Source of the DNA: Pelotomaculum sp. UBA3103
Lineage (GTDB): Bacteria; Bacillota; Desulfotomaculia; Desulfotomaculales; Pelotomaculaceae
DNA length: 37,691 nucleotides
Assembly: GCA_002365855.1 (NCBI GenBank)
Contig: DFAP01000050.1
Location: 1-37,691, forward strand
Direction: 5' to 3'
In this document: positions 25,860 through 34,305 of the stretch, piece by piece
Numbering within the stretch: position 1 is the stretch's first letter
Layout of the letters: every line of letters starts with the position of its first letter
Made by a program: the position numbers and the translations under genes
Notes under the pieces: generated by a model
The model's database searches: none
What the model was told of the DNA's origin: nothing
What the model saw: the letters and a program-made list of their open reading frames with translations, nothing else

Positions 25860-27815
25860 TCATAGCTTGAGCGGTTTAGCTCTCCTGCTAGTGTACATCC
25901 TGGAAAGCGCCAGGATAAAAGCCATAGTAAGAATAATCAGGCCTAACATGGCCGGAACCTGCATGCTGCTGAACAAACTGAATGCTTCCAGCAGGCGGGC
26001 AGTCAATCCGCCAATTAGAAACGCCAGGGTATAAATCACAGACCAAGTCAAAAGACCCTCGCGCCAGCCTCGCTCCTTAAAAATCACCATTGTGGCAGCT
26101 ATGCAGGGCACAGTTAAGGTCAGGGTTAACATCACTACAAATAACTGCACCGGCAGCATATTCAGGTTCAAGATACTTGCAGCGCCAAATTCCTTTCTGA
26201 TGAAGCCCATAATAAAAACATCTGCTATTTCGGCGGGAAGATGCAGCCACCTGACAGTCAGTGGCACCATCAGGTTTCTTAATCCACCTAACAGCCCTGT
26301 TACTTCCAACATGCTTAAGAAAAGCGCTCCGCCTGCAAAAAGCGGGAAAGCCTCTTTAATAAACTGGTATGACCTGAGCCAGGCCTTAGTAAAAATATTT
26401 TTCAGCCCGGGCAGGCGCAGAGGCGGCAATTCAATCATCAGTGGTGAAGCCCCGCCGGGCAAAAAGCGCCCGAGAAGGGTCCCGGTTACTATAAGTATAC
26501 TGCATATACACACAGCGTAAAGGAGCATATATAAGGGTCCCAGTCCGGCAAAAACAGCCATGATAATGGCCATCTGAGCCGAGCAGGGGACTCCGAACGC
26601 CAAAAGAAAAATAGCAATGCGCCGCTCCCGGTCAGATCCGAGAAGCCTGGTAGTGATACAGGCCATAGTCACACAGCCAAAGCCCAGGATCAGGGGAATA
26701 ATTGCCTGGCCATTTAAACCAAGTCCGCTTAAGGTACGGTCCACGAGCGTGGCGATCCTGGGCAGATAACCAGTATCCTCAAGGATTGAAAGCACCAGGA
26801 AAATCCCAAGTACCAGGGGCAGCAGGAGCCCAATTAAATACGTGACGGTAAGGGTGAGAACCCCGTACTCGCCGGCCAAAATGGTGCTTACGACCGAGTC
26901 AGGCGGGAAATACTGACCCAACATGACGCGTAGTGCCGGTTCATAGTACTCATGCATGAAACCCTCGGTTATTTCTACAACATACTGGGCAAAGAAAACT
27001 CCGACCATTTCGTATACGGCCCAAAGAGTTAAAAATAGAAGCGGGAATCCGGTTATCGGAAGAAGCATCCAATATCCCAGCCTGCTGGAAAAACTCACGC
27101 CCTTACGCGTTTCTTTCACAACTTCCGACGCAATCCAGCTTGCCTTTTCACGGCGGACGCTGTAGATAGAGTCGCGCTCTGTTCCAGGCTTGATTCCATG
27201 GGCCTCGCTTAATTCAACGTCACCCTCAAGAATCAAAAGAGCCTCTGCCCTGCCTGCAGGAGAAGGTATTTTATTAATTTTATTCAGCATGGACTGTTCA
27301 ACGCGGCCTTTGCGGGCAGAGTATAGCTTATTCTTTAACTCTTCTATGCCCGTGCTGCGCACAGCCGCAGTAAGAACAACAGGAACCCCCAACAATTCTT
27401 CCAGAAGAAGGGGTCCATCGATATCCAGACCTTCCCGCACAGCCTCGTCAGACATGTTGAGGGCTAAAATCATGGGAACGCCCATATCAATGAGCTGCAG
27501 GGTAAAAAATAAGTCTTGCTCCAGGTGAACCGCATTGGCTACATTCACCACTATATCAGCAGCAAGAATTATATCCCTGGCAATATTCTCCTCTTCGCTA
27601 AGTGATGAAATTCCATAGACACCGGGTGTGTCAATTACGACATCACTGCCGTACCGTCCGCAGGCCATATCGAGAGTGGTTCCCGGATAATTTGAGACAT
27701 CCACGTACAGCCCTGTAAGAGCGTTAAATATTACAGACTTGCCAACATTGGGGTTCCCCGCCAGGACAATCTTTTTCCCCCCAGCAGGGATTTTACCTTC
27801 TATACCCCCGTTCAT
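25860..27815 (-). CDS. feoB: Ferrous iron transporter FeoB
   Basis: GTP-regulated Fe(II) permease of the inner membrane. The N-terminal G domain shows G1 GNPNVGKS (20-29), the switch PGTT, G3 DTPG and G4 NMSD. The C-terminal half holds the Gate/Nramp-like membrane segments (for example GFGCVTMACITTRLLGSDR, FGVPCSAQMAI). ATG 27815 is preferred over 27821 because GGTGAT is six bases before it. The result is about 651 residues, normal for Gram-positive FeoB. It lies 27 bases after feoA, and no FeoC is seen. Expression is probably controlled by the Fur box upstream of feoA. Confidence 0.96.
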   Translation of the reverse strand: MNGGIEGKIPAGGKKIVLAGNPNVGKSVIFNALTGLYVDVSNYPGTTLDMACGRYGSDVVIDTPGVYGISSLSEEENIARDIILAADIVVNVANAVHLEQDLFFTLQLIDMGVPMILALNMSDEAVREGLDIDGPLLLEELLGVPVVLTAAVRSTGIEELKNKLYSARKGRVEQSMLNKINKIPSPAGRAEALLILEGDVELSEAHGIKPGTERDSIYSVRREKASWIASEVVKETRKGVSFSSRLGYWMLLPITGFPLLFLTLWAVYEMVGVFFAQYVVEITEGFMHEYYEPALRVMLGQYFPPDSVVSTILAGEYGVLTLTVTYLIGLLLPLVLGIFLVLSILEDTGYLPRIATLVDRTLSGLGLNGQAIIPLILGFGCVTMACITTRLLGSDRERRIAIFLLAFGVPCSAQMAIIMAVFAGLGPLYMLLYAVCICSILIVTGTLLGRFLPGGASPLMIELPPLRLPGLKNIFTKAWLRSYQFIKEAFPLFAGGALFLSMLEVTGLLGGLRNLMVPLTVRWLHLPAEIADVFIMGFIRKEFGAASILNLNMLPVQLFVVMLTLTLTVPCIAATMVIFKERGWREGLLTWSVIYTLAFLIGGLTARLLEAFSLFSSMQVPAMLGLIILTMAFILALSRMYTSRRAKPLKL

Positions 27816-27842
27816 TAACATATCACCACATTTATTTGTGTA

Positions 27843-28100
27843 TTATAAAGACCTGACGGGCTCTTTCCTGTTTAATTTAGGAACTACAGGCTCCACTGTG
27901 ATGGTTTTGGCCAGACTGCGGCCAATGGCTATCTCCTGCTTATTTTTGGCTACAATTACCGGCCCTGCGGGCACAATCTCCCTGCAGGTGACAACAGCCC
28001 CCTCCGAAATCCCAAAACGGATCGCCTGCACACGGATAAGCTCACTGGGAATCCCGGTAATTCTGATAACCTGTCCTTTTTTAGCCTGGTCCAGGTTCAT
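27843..28100 (-). CDS. feoA: FeoA-type SH3-like iron transport accessory protein
   Basis: An 85-residue small basic protein of the FeoA family that partners with FeoB in the cytosol. The SH3-like repeat is recognisable in NLDQAKKGQVIRITGI, and in the later segment ending AIGRSLAKTI (usual for IALRRSEA in the family). ATG 28100 follows GGAGG by six bases. It is the first gene of the feoA-feoB pair under the promoter at 28134-28161. Confidence 0.92.
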   Translation of the reverse strand: MNLDQAKKGQVIRITGIPSELIRVQAIRFGISEGAVVTCREIVPAGPVIVAKNKQEIAIGRSLAKTITVEPVVPKLNRKEPVRSL

Positions 28101-28133
28101 TAAAGGCCTCCTAAAGAATAAAAGTCGTCTAAA

Positions 28134-28161
28134 ACGATAAAGATAACCATTCTCATTTCAA
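28134..28161 (-). promoter_or_regulatory. feoAB promoter overlapped by a Fur box
   Basis: On the minus strand TTGAAA (28156-28161) and TATCGT (28134-28139) are 16 bases apart, a plausible -35/-10 pair. The plus-strand 19-mer at 28136-28154 matches the classic Fur box GATAATGATAATCATTATC at 16 of 19 positions. It covers the spacer and part of the -10, so binding would block RNA polymerase. Fur gene at 22817. Confidence 0.75.
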
Positions 28162-28247
28162 TATGATTATATGGAAGGTCGAAGGAAAAATCAACAATTA
28201 TTTTTTATCCGAACAGGGGCAAAATATGTTCAAAGGAGGGTTGTAAT

Positions 28248-28385
28248 GTGAATATAGACACAAAAGGCATGAAGGTAGCCGAACTCGACGATGAGCAGTT
28301 TAACCAACTTCGACAGACCGAGCAGAAAATGAACGGCGCCAAAAACAAAAAGGGGGATATCTATCTACTTGCAGTAACCAGATAA
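28248..28385 (+). CDS. Small acidic-headed, basic-tailed orphan protein (45 residues)
   Basis: GTG 28248 follows an excellent AAAGGAGG by seven bases. The product begins MNIDTKGMKVAELDDEQFNQ, continues with a charged helix RQTEQKMNGAKNKKGD and ends IYLLAVTR. It is followed by a hairpin 6 bases after the stop. No membrane segment, Cys or signal is present, and no family is recognised. It is divergent from feoA and shares the 147-base intergenic region with it, including the Fur box, so iron-linked control is possible but unproven. Confidence 0.65.
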   Translation: MNIDTKGMKVAELDDEQFNQLRQTEQKMNGAKNKKGDIYLLAVTR

Positions 28386-28390
28386 TATTA

Positions 28391-28413
28391 GGGGGCGTCC
28401 GCGCCCCCCTTTC
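28391..28413 (+). terminator. Hairpin after the 45-residue gene
   Basis: GGGGGCG (28391-28397) pairs perfectly with CGCCCCC (28402-28408) around a 4-base loop, followed by a short CTTTC tail. The strong stem and weak T tract make it a likely terminator for the small gene. Confidence 0.7.
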
Positions 28414-28856
28414 TCACTATTTTAATACAATAAACCTTAATGTTGACACCAACAAACCCATGTGTTTCAATTAACGAAAGAATATTTCTCTTCAGGTTTT
28501 TTCTGCTGCTCTCCACCGTAAGAACCTTGTGAGCAATATTCCAACATTTACTTTTATGTATTCATTTTACCTATTCTGGTCATCGTATCATAATAAAGGG
28601 TTAAAGTGGCAATAATGGGTAAAATACATTATTAAGTCAATTCTGTTAAGATATCTACTTATTTACCAGGTTATTTACCAGGATTTTTTACTGTCCACGA
28701 TGATTAGCAACTCATGGTTTATAATATTAAACAGTGAATTTCATCTTCCAGCGAAAAAAAGGATATTCCTCGCATCATAAATAACTACATTAACTAGAAT
28801 TCTATCTCATTGCCTCTTTTTAAGTTTCAATATAAAGAATTACTAATATATCCCGT
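28414..28856. other. AT-rich intergenic stretch without a gene
   Basis: About 440 bases with no ORF carrying a ribosome site on either strand. It contains TTGACA at 28443-28448 without a good -10, a perfect 12-bp tandem repeat at 28659-28682, and a possible promoter for the MFS gene (TTGCCT 28810-28815, TATAAA 28831-28836, spacing only 15). Otherwise nothing was recognised. Confidence 0.6.
28659..28682. repeat. Perfect tandem 12-bp duplication
   Basis: TTATTTACCAGG occurs twice in direct succession. No other copy was noticed nearby. Possibly a slippage event in non-coding DNA. Confidence 0.8.
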
Positions 28857-28865
28857 TTGGATTTA

Positions 28866-30077
28866 ATGCAAGGGAGTGGACTTCAGCCGTTGCAGGAACT
28901 AAAAGTAGTCCTTTCCTCCAAAAAAGAGCTCGGCCTTTTGCTTCTACTGCTCCTGATGGAATTCACACGGGGGGCCTTTTTTCTTACCTTTCTTCCGCTT
29001 TACGCAGTGAACTATTTGAGCATATCGGTCGCCACGGCTGGCCTGGCTGTATCAGCGCATTACCTCATAGAAACACTCTTCAAGGGAGCAGCCGGCTGGC
29101 AGCTGGACCGGCGGGGGTATCCGGTTTTACTGATGGGGCTTGTACTTGGACTGGTATCTCTCATATTAATGAAGTTTTACCAGTCCCCCGCTGTCCTAAT
29201 TGTTGGGTCAGCTTTTTTCGGGCTGGGTGTCTCACCGGTCTGGCTGGCGGTGATCAGCGGGGTAGCGCCGGTTGATCTTAAACAGCGAGCCGCGCGAATG
29301 GGTATTGTCTTTACAGTCTGGCTCTTGGGCGGCGCCGGCGGGCCCGTAATAATAAACTTCTTTATAAGCCTGAATTACAATCTGGCCTTCTGGCTGCTGA
29401 TCTTCCTCTGGGGAACTGCCCTGGCCATCTCCTTGACGCTGCTTCCCTGGATGGAAAGAAAGAACAGCGATAGTTCCGGTTTTTCCTTCTGGAGAGAAGT
29501 CAAAATCATGACCCAGAATAAGGCGGTTAAAACATTACTTTTGCCGGGCATGTTCCTACAGACAGCGGCAGCCGGGCTTTTGCTTCCCCTGCTGCCGCTG
29601 TACGCTCAGAATTATTTAGGTTTAAATCCCAACCAGTACGCGGTTCTTCTGATAGCTGGCGGGGCATCTGCAGCCTTGTCTTTTCTGCCTATGGGCAGAC
29701 TTGCCGACCGGATCAGACTCAAAACACTGCTAGGCGGTGGTTTTGGCCTGAGTGCCTTGTTTCTGGCCCTGTTTTCTGCTGTCCGGGATCCTCTAGGCGC
29801 CTACCTGCTGGCGGCTCTGACCGGGTTTTCTTACGCAATTGTTCTCCCCGCCTGGAACAACCTGCTGGCAAAAGCAATTTCCCCTGGAAGGCAGGCCACG
29901 GGATGGGGCGTTTTCGCAACGATTGAAGGATTGGGAATCGCCGTTGGCCCGGCACTTGGGGGAATCGTGGCAAGCACGTTGGGCATTCCTTATGCCATAA
30001 TTTTGAGCACTATAATACTGGGCGCAATGTCATGTTTTTATTTTTTATACCCTATAGAGAGATTGTTTCCGAAATAA
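28866..30077 (+). CDS. Major facilitator superfamily transporter, exporter-like
   Basis: About 403 residues with roughly twelve membrane segments in two six-helix halves. Each half has the MFS loop 2-3 type signature: KGAAGWQLDRRGYP after helix 2, and MGRLADRIRLKTLL after helix 8. The first half resembles drug and sugar efflux members, but no substrate motif is diagnostic. Start is uncertain: ATG 28866 and TTG 28857 both lack a ribosome site; ATG is listed. Its nearest neighbour is the deacetylase gene 84 bases downstream, so co-transcription is possible. Substrate unknown. Confidence 0.85.
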   Translation: MQGSGLQPLQELKVVLSSKKELGLLLLLLLMEFTRGAFFLTFLPLYAVNYLSISVATAGLAVSAHYLIETLFKGAAGWQLDRRGYPVLLMGLVLGLVSLILMKFYQSPAVLIVGSAFFGLGVSPVWLAVISGVAPVDLKQRAARMGIVFTVWLLGGAGGPVIINFFISLNYNLAFWLLIFLWGTALAISLTLLPWMERKNSDSSGFSFWREVKIMTQNKAVKTLLLPGMFLQTAAAGLLLPLLPLYAQNYLGLNPNQYAVLLIAGGASAALSFLPMGRLADRIRLKTLLGGGFGLSALFLALFSAVRDPLGAYLLAALTGFSYAIVLPAWNNLLAKAISPGRQATGWGVFATIEGLGIAVGPALGGIVASTLGIPYAIILSTIILGAMSCFYFLYPIERLFPK

Positions 30078-30161
30078 GTGAAGTGGTTAAGATCTTAATA
30101 ATTTCACATAATATTGATCTATTTTTAAAGGTGAAATAAATAACATAAATGAGGTTTTACA

Positions 30162-31514
30162 GTGGAACCTTCTTTCATTAAAATATTTTTGTTTATTATC
30201 ATTATATACGCAGTAGCACCCACGGCTGTCATACGCCTCGTTGGTATCGGCGCCGTTTCCAGGGCGCCCCGTGGCAGGGGCAGGGTTGTCCTCACCTTTG
30301 ATGATGGACCTGATCCCCGCTACACACCGCAAATTCTGGACATTCTCAGACAATACCAGGTAAAGGCCAGTTTTTTTGTGGTGGGATATAAAGCCAGGGA
30401 ACACCCCGAGTTGCTCAGGAGGATCGCTGGAGAAGGTCATGAAATTGGAAATCACGGATACAAGCATAGGATCATGTGGCTGCTTGGACCCGGCTCAACC
30501 ATTAGGGAAATCATGGAAACTAACCATGCTATCGAAGAATGTACCGGCCAAAAACCCTGCTACTGCCGTCCGGGGTGGGGCTTATTTACCCTTTTCAGTA
30601 TCTGGTACTGCTGGTTAAAAAATCAGAAAGTTGTACTTTGGACTTTTATGAGCTGGGACTGGATCAAAAAAGCAACACCTGACAGCATTACCCGTAAAGT
30701 TCTGGGAAGAGTTAAGGACGGTTCTATATTGCTTCTGCATGACAGCGACTCTACTCCGTTTACCGCTGAAGGCTGCACATCACAGGTGGTGGCGGCCTTA
30801 CCATCCATCCTGGACGGCCTTGAGGAGCGGGGACTCAAAGTAACTCCCCTGAGAGAGATAGCGCCTCTCCAAACCAGGAAGCTCACTTTTAAAAGGTTAG
30901 TCCAGAGGATATGGAGCATTGTTGACCGGTTAATCAGGAAAATCAGCGGGATCAAGGAGTTGGAGTCCGGACGTTCTGCCTTTTATTACGTAGCTCTTCG
31001 ATGCTACCGTGGCAAGGACTGGACCATGCCGGACGGCTCGCTGCTGCGTCCCGGTGATTTGTTCCTGGAGCTGCACGTTAACAACGACCGCCTGTTAGGG
31101 CTTATTAATGAGAATATGCCGGTTGAACGAACGGCAATCATTGCCATGAGGGAAGTCCGACAATGCCTGCCGGTGGTAGCCAGGATGTTGAACAGTGGCG
31201 AGAGGTTTTCAGGTGTTAAAGCTCTGTTCGGTATCACGCTCCTGCACCGTGGACTGGATCGCCTTGGCTTTACGGCTTACGAGATGAAACCCGGCATTGT
31301 GAAGACTATCGTCGGCCTTTATGAGCACTGGCTTTTGGGACTTTATCACCCGGGCGGCTTTAAAAAGCTTAATACCTACAGGGAAAAACTGACACCTAAA
31401 TACGTAATCATGACCAGGGAAGAACTCATGCGCCGCTACCTGAATGCCCCAAAGCCTTCAGAACCGCCAATGTCTTGTGTGCAGGCAGACGATAGTCTTA
31501 AAGATGTCTTATGA
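30162..31514 (+). CDS. NodB-type polysaccharide deacetylase with YkoP-like C-terminal domain
   Basis: GTG 30162 follows GAGG by seven bases. Residues 5-25 are a membrane anchor or uncleaved signal. Residues about 40-215 form a CE4/NodB domain with TFDDGP (catalytic base D47, metal D48), the metal-binding H98-x3-H102 (NHGYKH), the arginine motif CRPGWG (R136) and LLHD (H193). All motifs are intact, so N-deacetylation of GlcNAc-type polymer or peptidoglycan is plausible. Residues about 260-430 form a separate domain resembling the YkoP region found in some Bacillus proteins, role unknown. The chain is longer than a plain NodB. It lies between an MFS transporter and the GlcD-type gene. Confidence 0.85.
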   Translation: MEPSFIKIFLFIIIIYAVAPTAVIRLVGIGAVSRAPRGRGRVVLTFDDGPDPRYTPQILDILRQYQVKASFFVVGYKAREHPELLRRIAGEGHEIGNHGYKHRIMWLLGPGSTIREIMETNHAIEECTGQKPCYCRPGWGLFTLFSIWYCWLKNQKVVLWTFMSWDWIKKATPDSITRKVLGRVKDGSILLLHDSDSTPFTAEGCTSQVVAALPSILDGLEERGLKVTPLREIAPLQTRKLTFKRLVQRIWSIVDRLIRKISGIKELESGRSAFYYVALRCYRGKDWTMPDGSLLRPGDLFLELHVNNDRLLGLINENMPVERTAIIAMREVRQCLPVVARMLNSGERFSGVKALFGITLLHRGLDRLGFTAYEMKPGIVKTIVGLYEHWLLGLYHPGGFKKLNTYREKLTPKYVIMTREELMRRYLNAPKPSEPPMSCVQADDSLKDVL

Positions 31515-31602
31515 GCAAACAACTTTGATCAAAAGATCTAAGCGGCTCATGAAAAAAACCAGGGTGGCTCTCACCTTAACTAACTGCAACGAGGTGATTG
31601 AA

Positions 31603-33021
31603 GTGGATAGTAACCAGTTAATTCATGAATTAAAAAAAATATTCCCGTCTGAGAGGGTGCTGACTGCTAACCTGGACCGAAAAATGTACAGTTATGACAG
31701 TTCTTTTATGGCCAGGTTCAATAGTTTTGTTCCTGATGCAGTTGTGCTTCCCCGTTCAGTTGATGAAGTATCTGCGGTTATGCGAATGGCCTCGAAGCAT
31801 GGCTTGCCGGTGGTGCCCAGGGGCGCTGGCAGCGGAGAGACCTGCGGGTGCCTGGCCACAAGAGGCGGGATCGTGCTTGATCTTTCTTCATGGGACACCA
31901 TTGAAGAGGTGGACGTTGCCAATATGCAGGTAATAGCACGCCCGGGAGTCGTACACTTTAAGCTCAACGAACACCTTTCCCGCTTTGGCCTGTTTTTTCC
32001 GCCAGATCCAGGGAGCACACGCATGTGCACAATCGGCGGGATGGTCGCTAACAATTCAAGCGGGCTCCGGGCAGTAAAGTATGGCACCACCGAGCAGTAC
32101 GTTTTGGGCCTGGAGGTGGTCCTGCCTGACGGGCAGGTCATTTACACCGGCGGGGTCAACTGCAGGGCGCTAAAAAACGTTTCCGGCCTGAACCTGACCA
32201 AGTTTTTTGTCGGGTCAGAAGGTATCCTGGGAGTCATTACCAGAGTAAGGCTGCGGGTTTGGCCCCGTCCCAAAGCGCGCGGCATCGCCCTGGCTGTTTT
32301 TGATGACCTGGAGAAGGCGCCGGCGGCTGTTCTAAACGTTTACCAGTCTGGAATTTTACCATCTGGAATTGAGATCCTGGACTCTTCTGCAATTCGCGCT
32401 ATTAATATGTATCAGCCTGATCTTAACCTTCCTGCCGCCGAGGCCATCCTGATTTTTGAAGTGGATGGCAACCCTGCGGGAGTCGAATGGGAAGGTCAGA
32501 AGATCGTTGAAGTCGTACAGAAACAAGCTGTTTCAGTGGAATGGGCTACAGATCCGGGAAGAATGGCAGATTTATGGCGGGGCCGAAGCGTTGTAGCCGT
32601 TGCTGCCGCCAGGCTCCGGCAGGATGGAAGCAGGATCTTTGCTGGAGAAGACATCAGTGTACCGCTCAGCAGGGTAACCGAAGCCCTGCGAAGAATAAAG
32701 GAACTTGGCAGGTATTATGGAGTCGAAGTTGTGAATTACGGCCACATAGGTGATGGAAACATTCATACTGCCCCGGTCATCAACCTTGACAGCACTGATG
32801 AGGTGGAAAGGGCGAACGGCCTGGTGGATGCCATCCACCGGCTGGCCATAGAGCTTTGTGGCTCCACCACCGGCGAGCACGGGGTGGGAGCAGTCCGAAA
32901 CCGTTACACCACAGACGAGCATGGCGAAGCAGCCGAAATAATGCGTCGTTTAAAAATGTGCCTCGACCCGCGCAATATTATGAACCCAGGCAAGCTGCTT
33001 ACCCCGGAGGAGGATAAATAA
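31603..33021 (+). CDS. FAD-linked oxidase, GlcD/D-lactate dehydrogenase type
   Basis: Flavin subunit oxidising a 2-hydroxy acid such as glycolate or D-lactate. The N-terminal PCMH FAD-binding domain shows PRGAGSGETCGC, PDPGSTRMCTIGGMVANNSSG and GSEGILGVITRVRLRV. The C-terminal domain shows VVNYGHIGDGNIHTAP and STTGEHGVGAVRN. The frame is open from 31444, but GAGGTGATT, a near-perfect anti-16S match, lies six bases before GTG 31603, giving a standard 472-residue protein, so 31603 is chosen. It directly abuts the Fe-S gene at 33022, the usual GlcD-GlcF order. Substrate not determined by sequence. Confidence 0.9.
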   Translation: MDSNQLIHELKKIFPSERVLTANLDRKMYSYDSSFMARFNSFVPDAVVLPRSVDEVSAVMRMASKHGLPVVPRGAGSGETCGCLATRGGIVLDLSSWDTIEEVDVANMQVIARPGVVHFKLNEHLSRFGLFFPPDPGSTRMCTIGGMVANNSSGLRAVKYGTTEQYVLGLEVVLPDGQVIYTGGVNCRALKNVSGLNLTKFFVGSEGILGVITRVRLRVWPRPKARGIALAVFDDLEKAPAAVLNVYQSGILPSGIEILDSSAIRAINMYQPDLNLPAAEAILIFEVDGNPAGVEWEGQKIVEVVQKQAVSVEWATDPGRMADLWRGRSVVAVAAARLRQDGSRIFAGEDISVPLSRVTEALRRIKELGRYYGVEVVNYGHIGDGNIHTAPVINLDSTDEVERANGLVDAIHRLAIELCGSTTGEHGVGAVRNRYTTDEHGEAAEIMRRLKMCLDPRNIMNPGKLLTPEEDK

Positions 33022-34248
33022 GTGACTGAGGAGCTTTCCAGGCTGAAAGATCATTATTTGCGCTGCGTCCGGTGCGGCCAGTGCAGGTCAGTCTGCCCGG
33101 TTTTCGAAGAGATCCGGAATGAGACAGTCACACCAAGGGCGAAAGTATTTCTGGCTCATATGCTCGCCGGAGGCGAAGTAAAAGCTGATGCTGAAGCTTC
33201 ATTCAATCTGTCTCAGTGCCTCCTGTGCAGGGCCTGCTCAAGGGAATGTCCCTCTGCTGTTCCCGTTCACGAAATTGTTACTGCCGCACGGTCTCTTACG
33301 TCCAGGAAAGTACCGAACCCTGTGCAAAAAATTGTATTCAAGGACATCTGGACCCGCCCTGCCCTGCTCAACCTGTCAGCGGGTGTGGTCCGCAGGTGTC
33401 AGGGTCTTGGAATTTTGGACCTGGGCATTTCACTGAAACTCCTGCCCAGGAGTTTTTCGCTGCCGGGAAGGCTTTCCCCGCGTCCAGCCAGGGCACTTAT
33501 TTCTCAATTAACAAAAGCCCAGGGGAGAGCTAAAATGCGTCTGGGCTACTTCCTTGGCTGTTCCACCAACTTCCTATACCCGGAGATTGCCTTGGGTACA
33601 GTAGAGGTCCTCTCACAGCTGGGCTGCGATGTCATCATGCCCCGGGAACTGAAGTGCTGTGGTCTTCCCCAACTGGAAACCGGTGAACTTAACGCCGCCA
33701 GATCCCTTGCCGCCGCAAATTCAGAATCCTTTAAACGCCTGGGCATTGAGGTTGTAGTCACTGATTGCGCCTCATGCGCCGCTACCATTAAGGAAAGTCC
33801 TGAGTTTGAGAGGATCAGGGTGATGGACCTGTCAGAACTGCTGGTTGAACTGTTGTCTGGTCAAAACACCGGATTTACAAGAATTCAAAAGCCAGTCACT
33901 TACCACGACCCCTGTCACCAGGCCAAGGCACTGGGAATCACCAGTTCACCACGAGAACTACTGAGGCTGATTTGCGACGACTACAGAGAAATGCCCGGCG
34001 CCTCCAAATGCTGCGGAGGGGGCGGAACTTTTGCTCTCAACCACTACGACATAAGCATGGGCATCCTGAACAAGAAAGTAGCCTCAATAAAAGAAACAGG
34101 GGCAGAAACGGTTGCTACCTCCTGCCCTACTTGTATTATGCAGCTACGCCACGGTCTCTTAAAACACAGCTGCAAGACAGAAGTTGCCCACCCCGTGCAG
34201 CTTCTGGCCCAATGCCTGGGTCTGGCTCATATTAAGCCAGCTATCTAA
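33022..34248 (+). CDS. GlcF-type Fe-S subunit with two CCG domains
   Basis: The 408-residue electron-transfer partner of the FAD protein before it. Two [4Fe-4S] sites are clear: CVRCGQCRSVCP and CLLCRACSRECP. Two cysteine-rich CCG domains follow: the first with GYFLGCSTNF and LKCCGLPQ, the second with YHDPCHQAK and SKCCGGGGTF. This is the layout of glycolate oxidase GlcF and of heterodisulfide-reductase-D-like proteins. GTG 33022 sits on the base after the previous stop with GGAGG about ten bases upstream. Electron acceptor unknown. Confidence 0.9.
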   Translation: MTEELSRLKDHYLRCVRCGQCRSVCPVFEEIRNETVTPRAKVFLAHMLAGGEVKADAEASFNLSQCLLCRACSRECPSAVPVHEIVTAARSLTSRKVPNPVQKIVFKDIWTRPALLNLSAGVVRRCQGLGILDLGISLKLLPRSFSLPGRLSPRPARALISQLTKAQGRAKMRLGYFLGCSTNFLYPEIALGTVEVLSQLGCDVIMPRELKCCGLPQLETGELNAARSLAAANSESFKRLGIEVVVTDCASCAATIKESPEFERIRVMDLSELLVELLSGQNTGFTRIQKPVTYHDPCHQAKALGITSSPRELLRLICDDYREMPGASKCCGGGGTFALNHYDISMGILNKKVASIKETGAETVATSCPTCIMQLRHGLLKHSCKTEVAHPVQLLAQCLGLAHIKPAI

Positions 34249-34271
34249 TCCCAGCCCGGCAAATTTTTTTT
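34236..34271 (+). terminator. Possible terminator after the GlcF-type gene
   Basis: GCCAGCT (34236-34242) and AGCCCGGC (34253-34260) form an interrupted stem, followed after AAA by eight T residues (34264-34271). The stem starts inside the coding end. Weak because of the internal mismatch. Confidence 0.4.
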
Positions 34272-34305
34272 AAATATAGCACCTGCTTTCTCAGACGCTG
34301 CTTAG

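Noticed and set aside
31444..31602. N-terminal extension of the GlcD-type protein
   Set aside because: It overlaps the deacetylase gene and lacks a ribosome site, while GTG 31603 has a near-perfect one.
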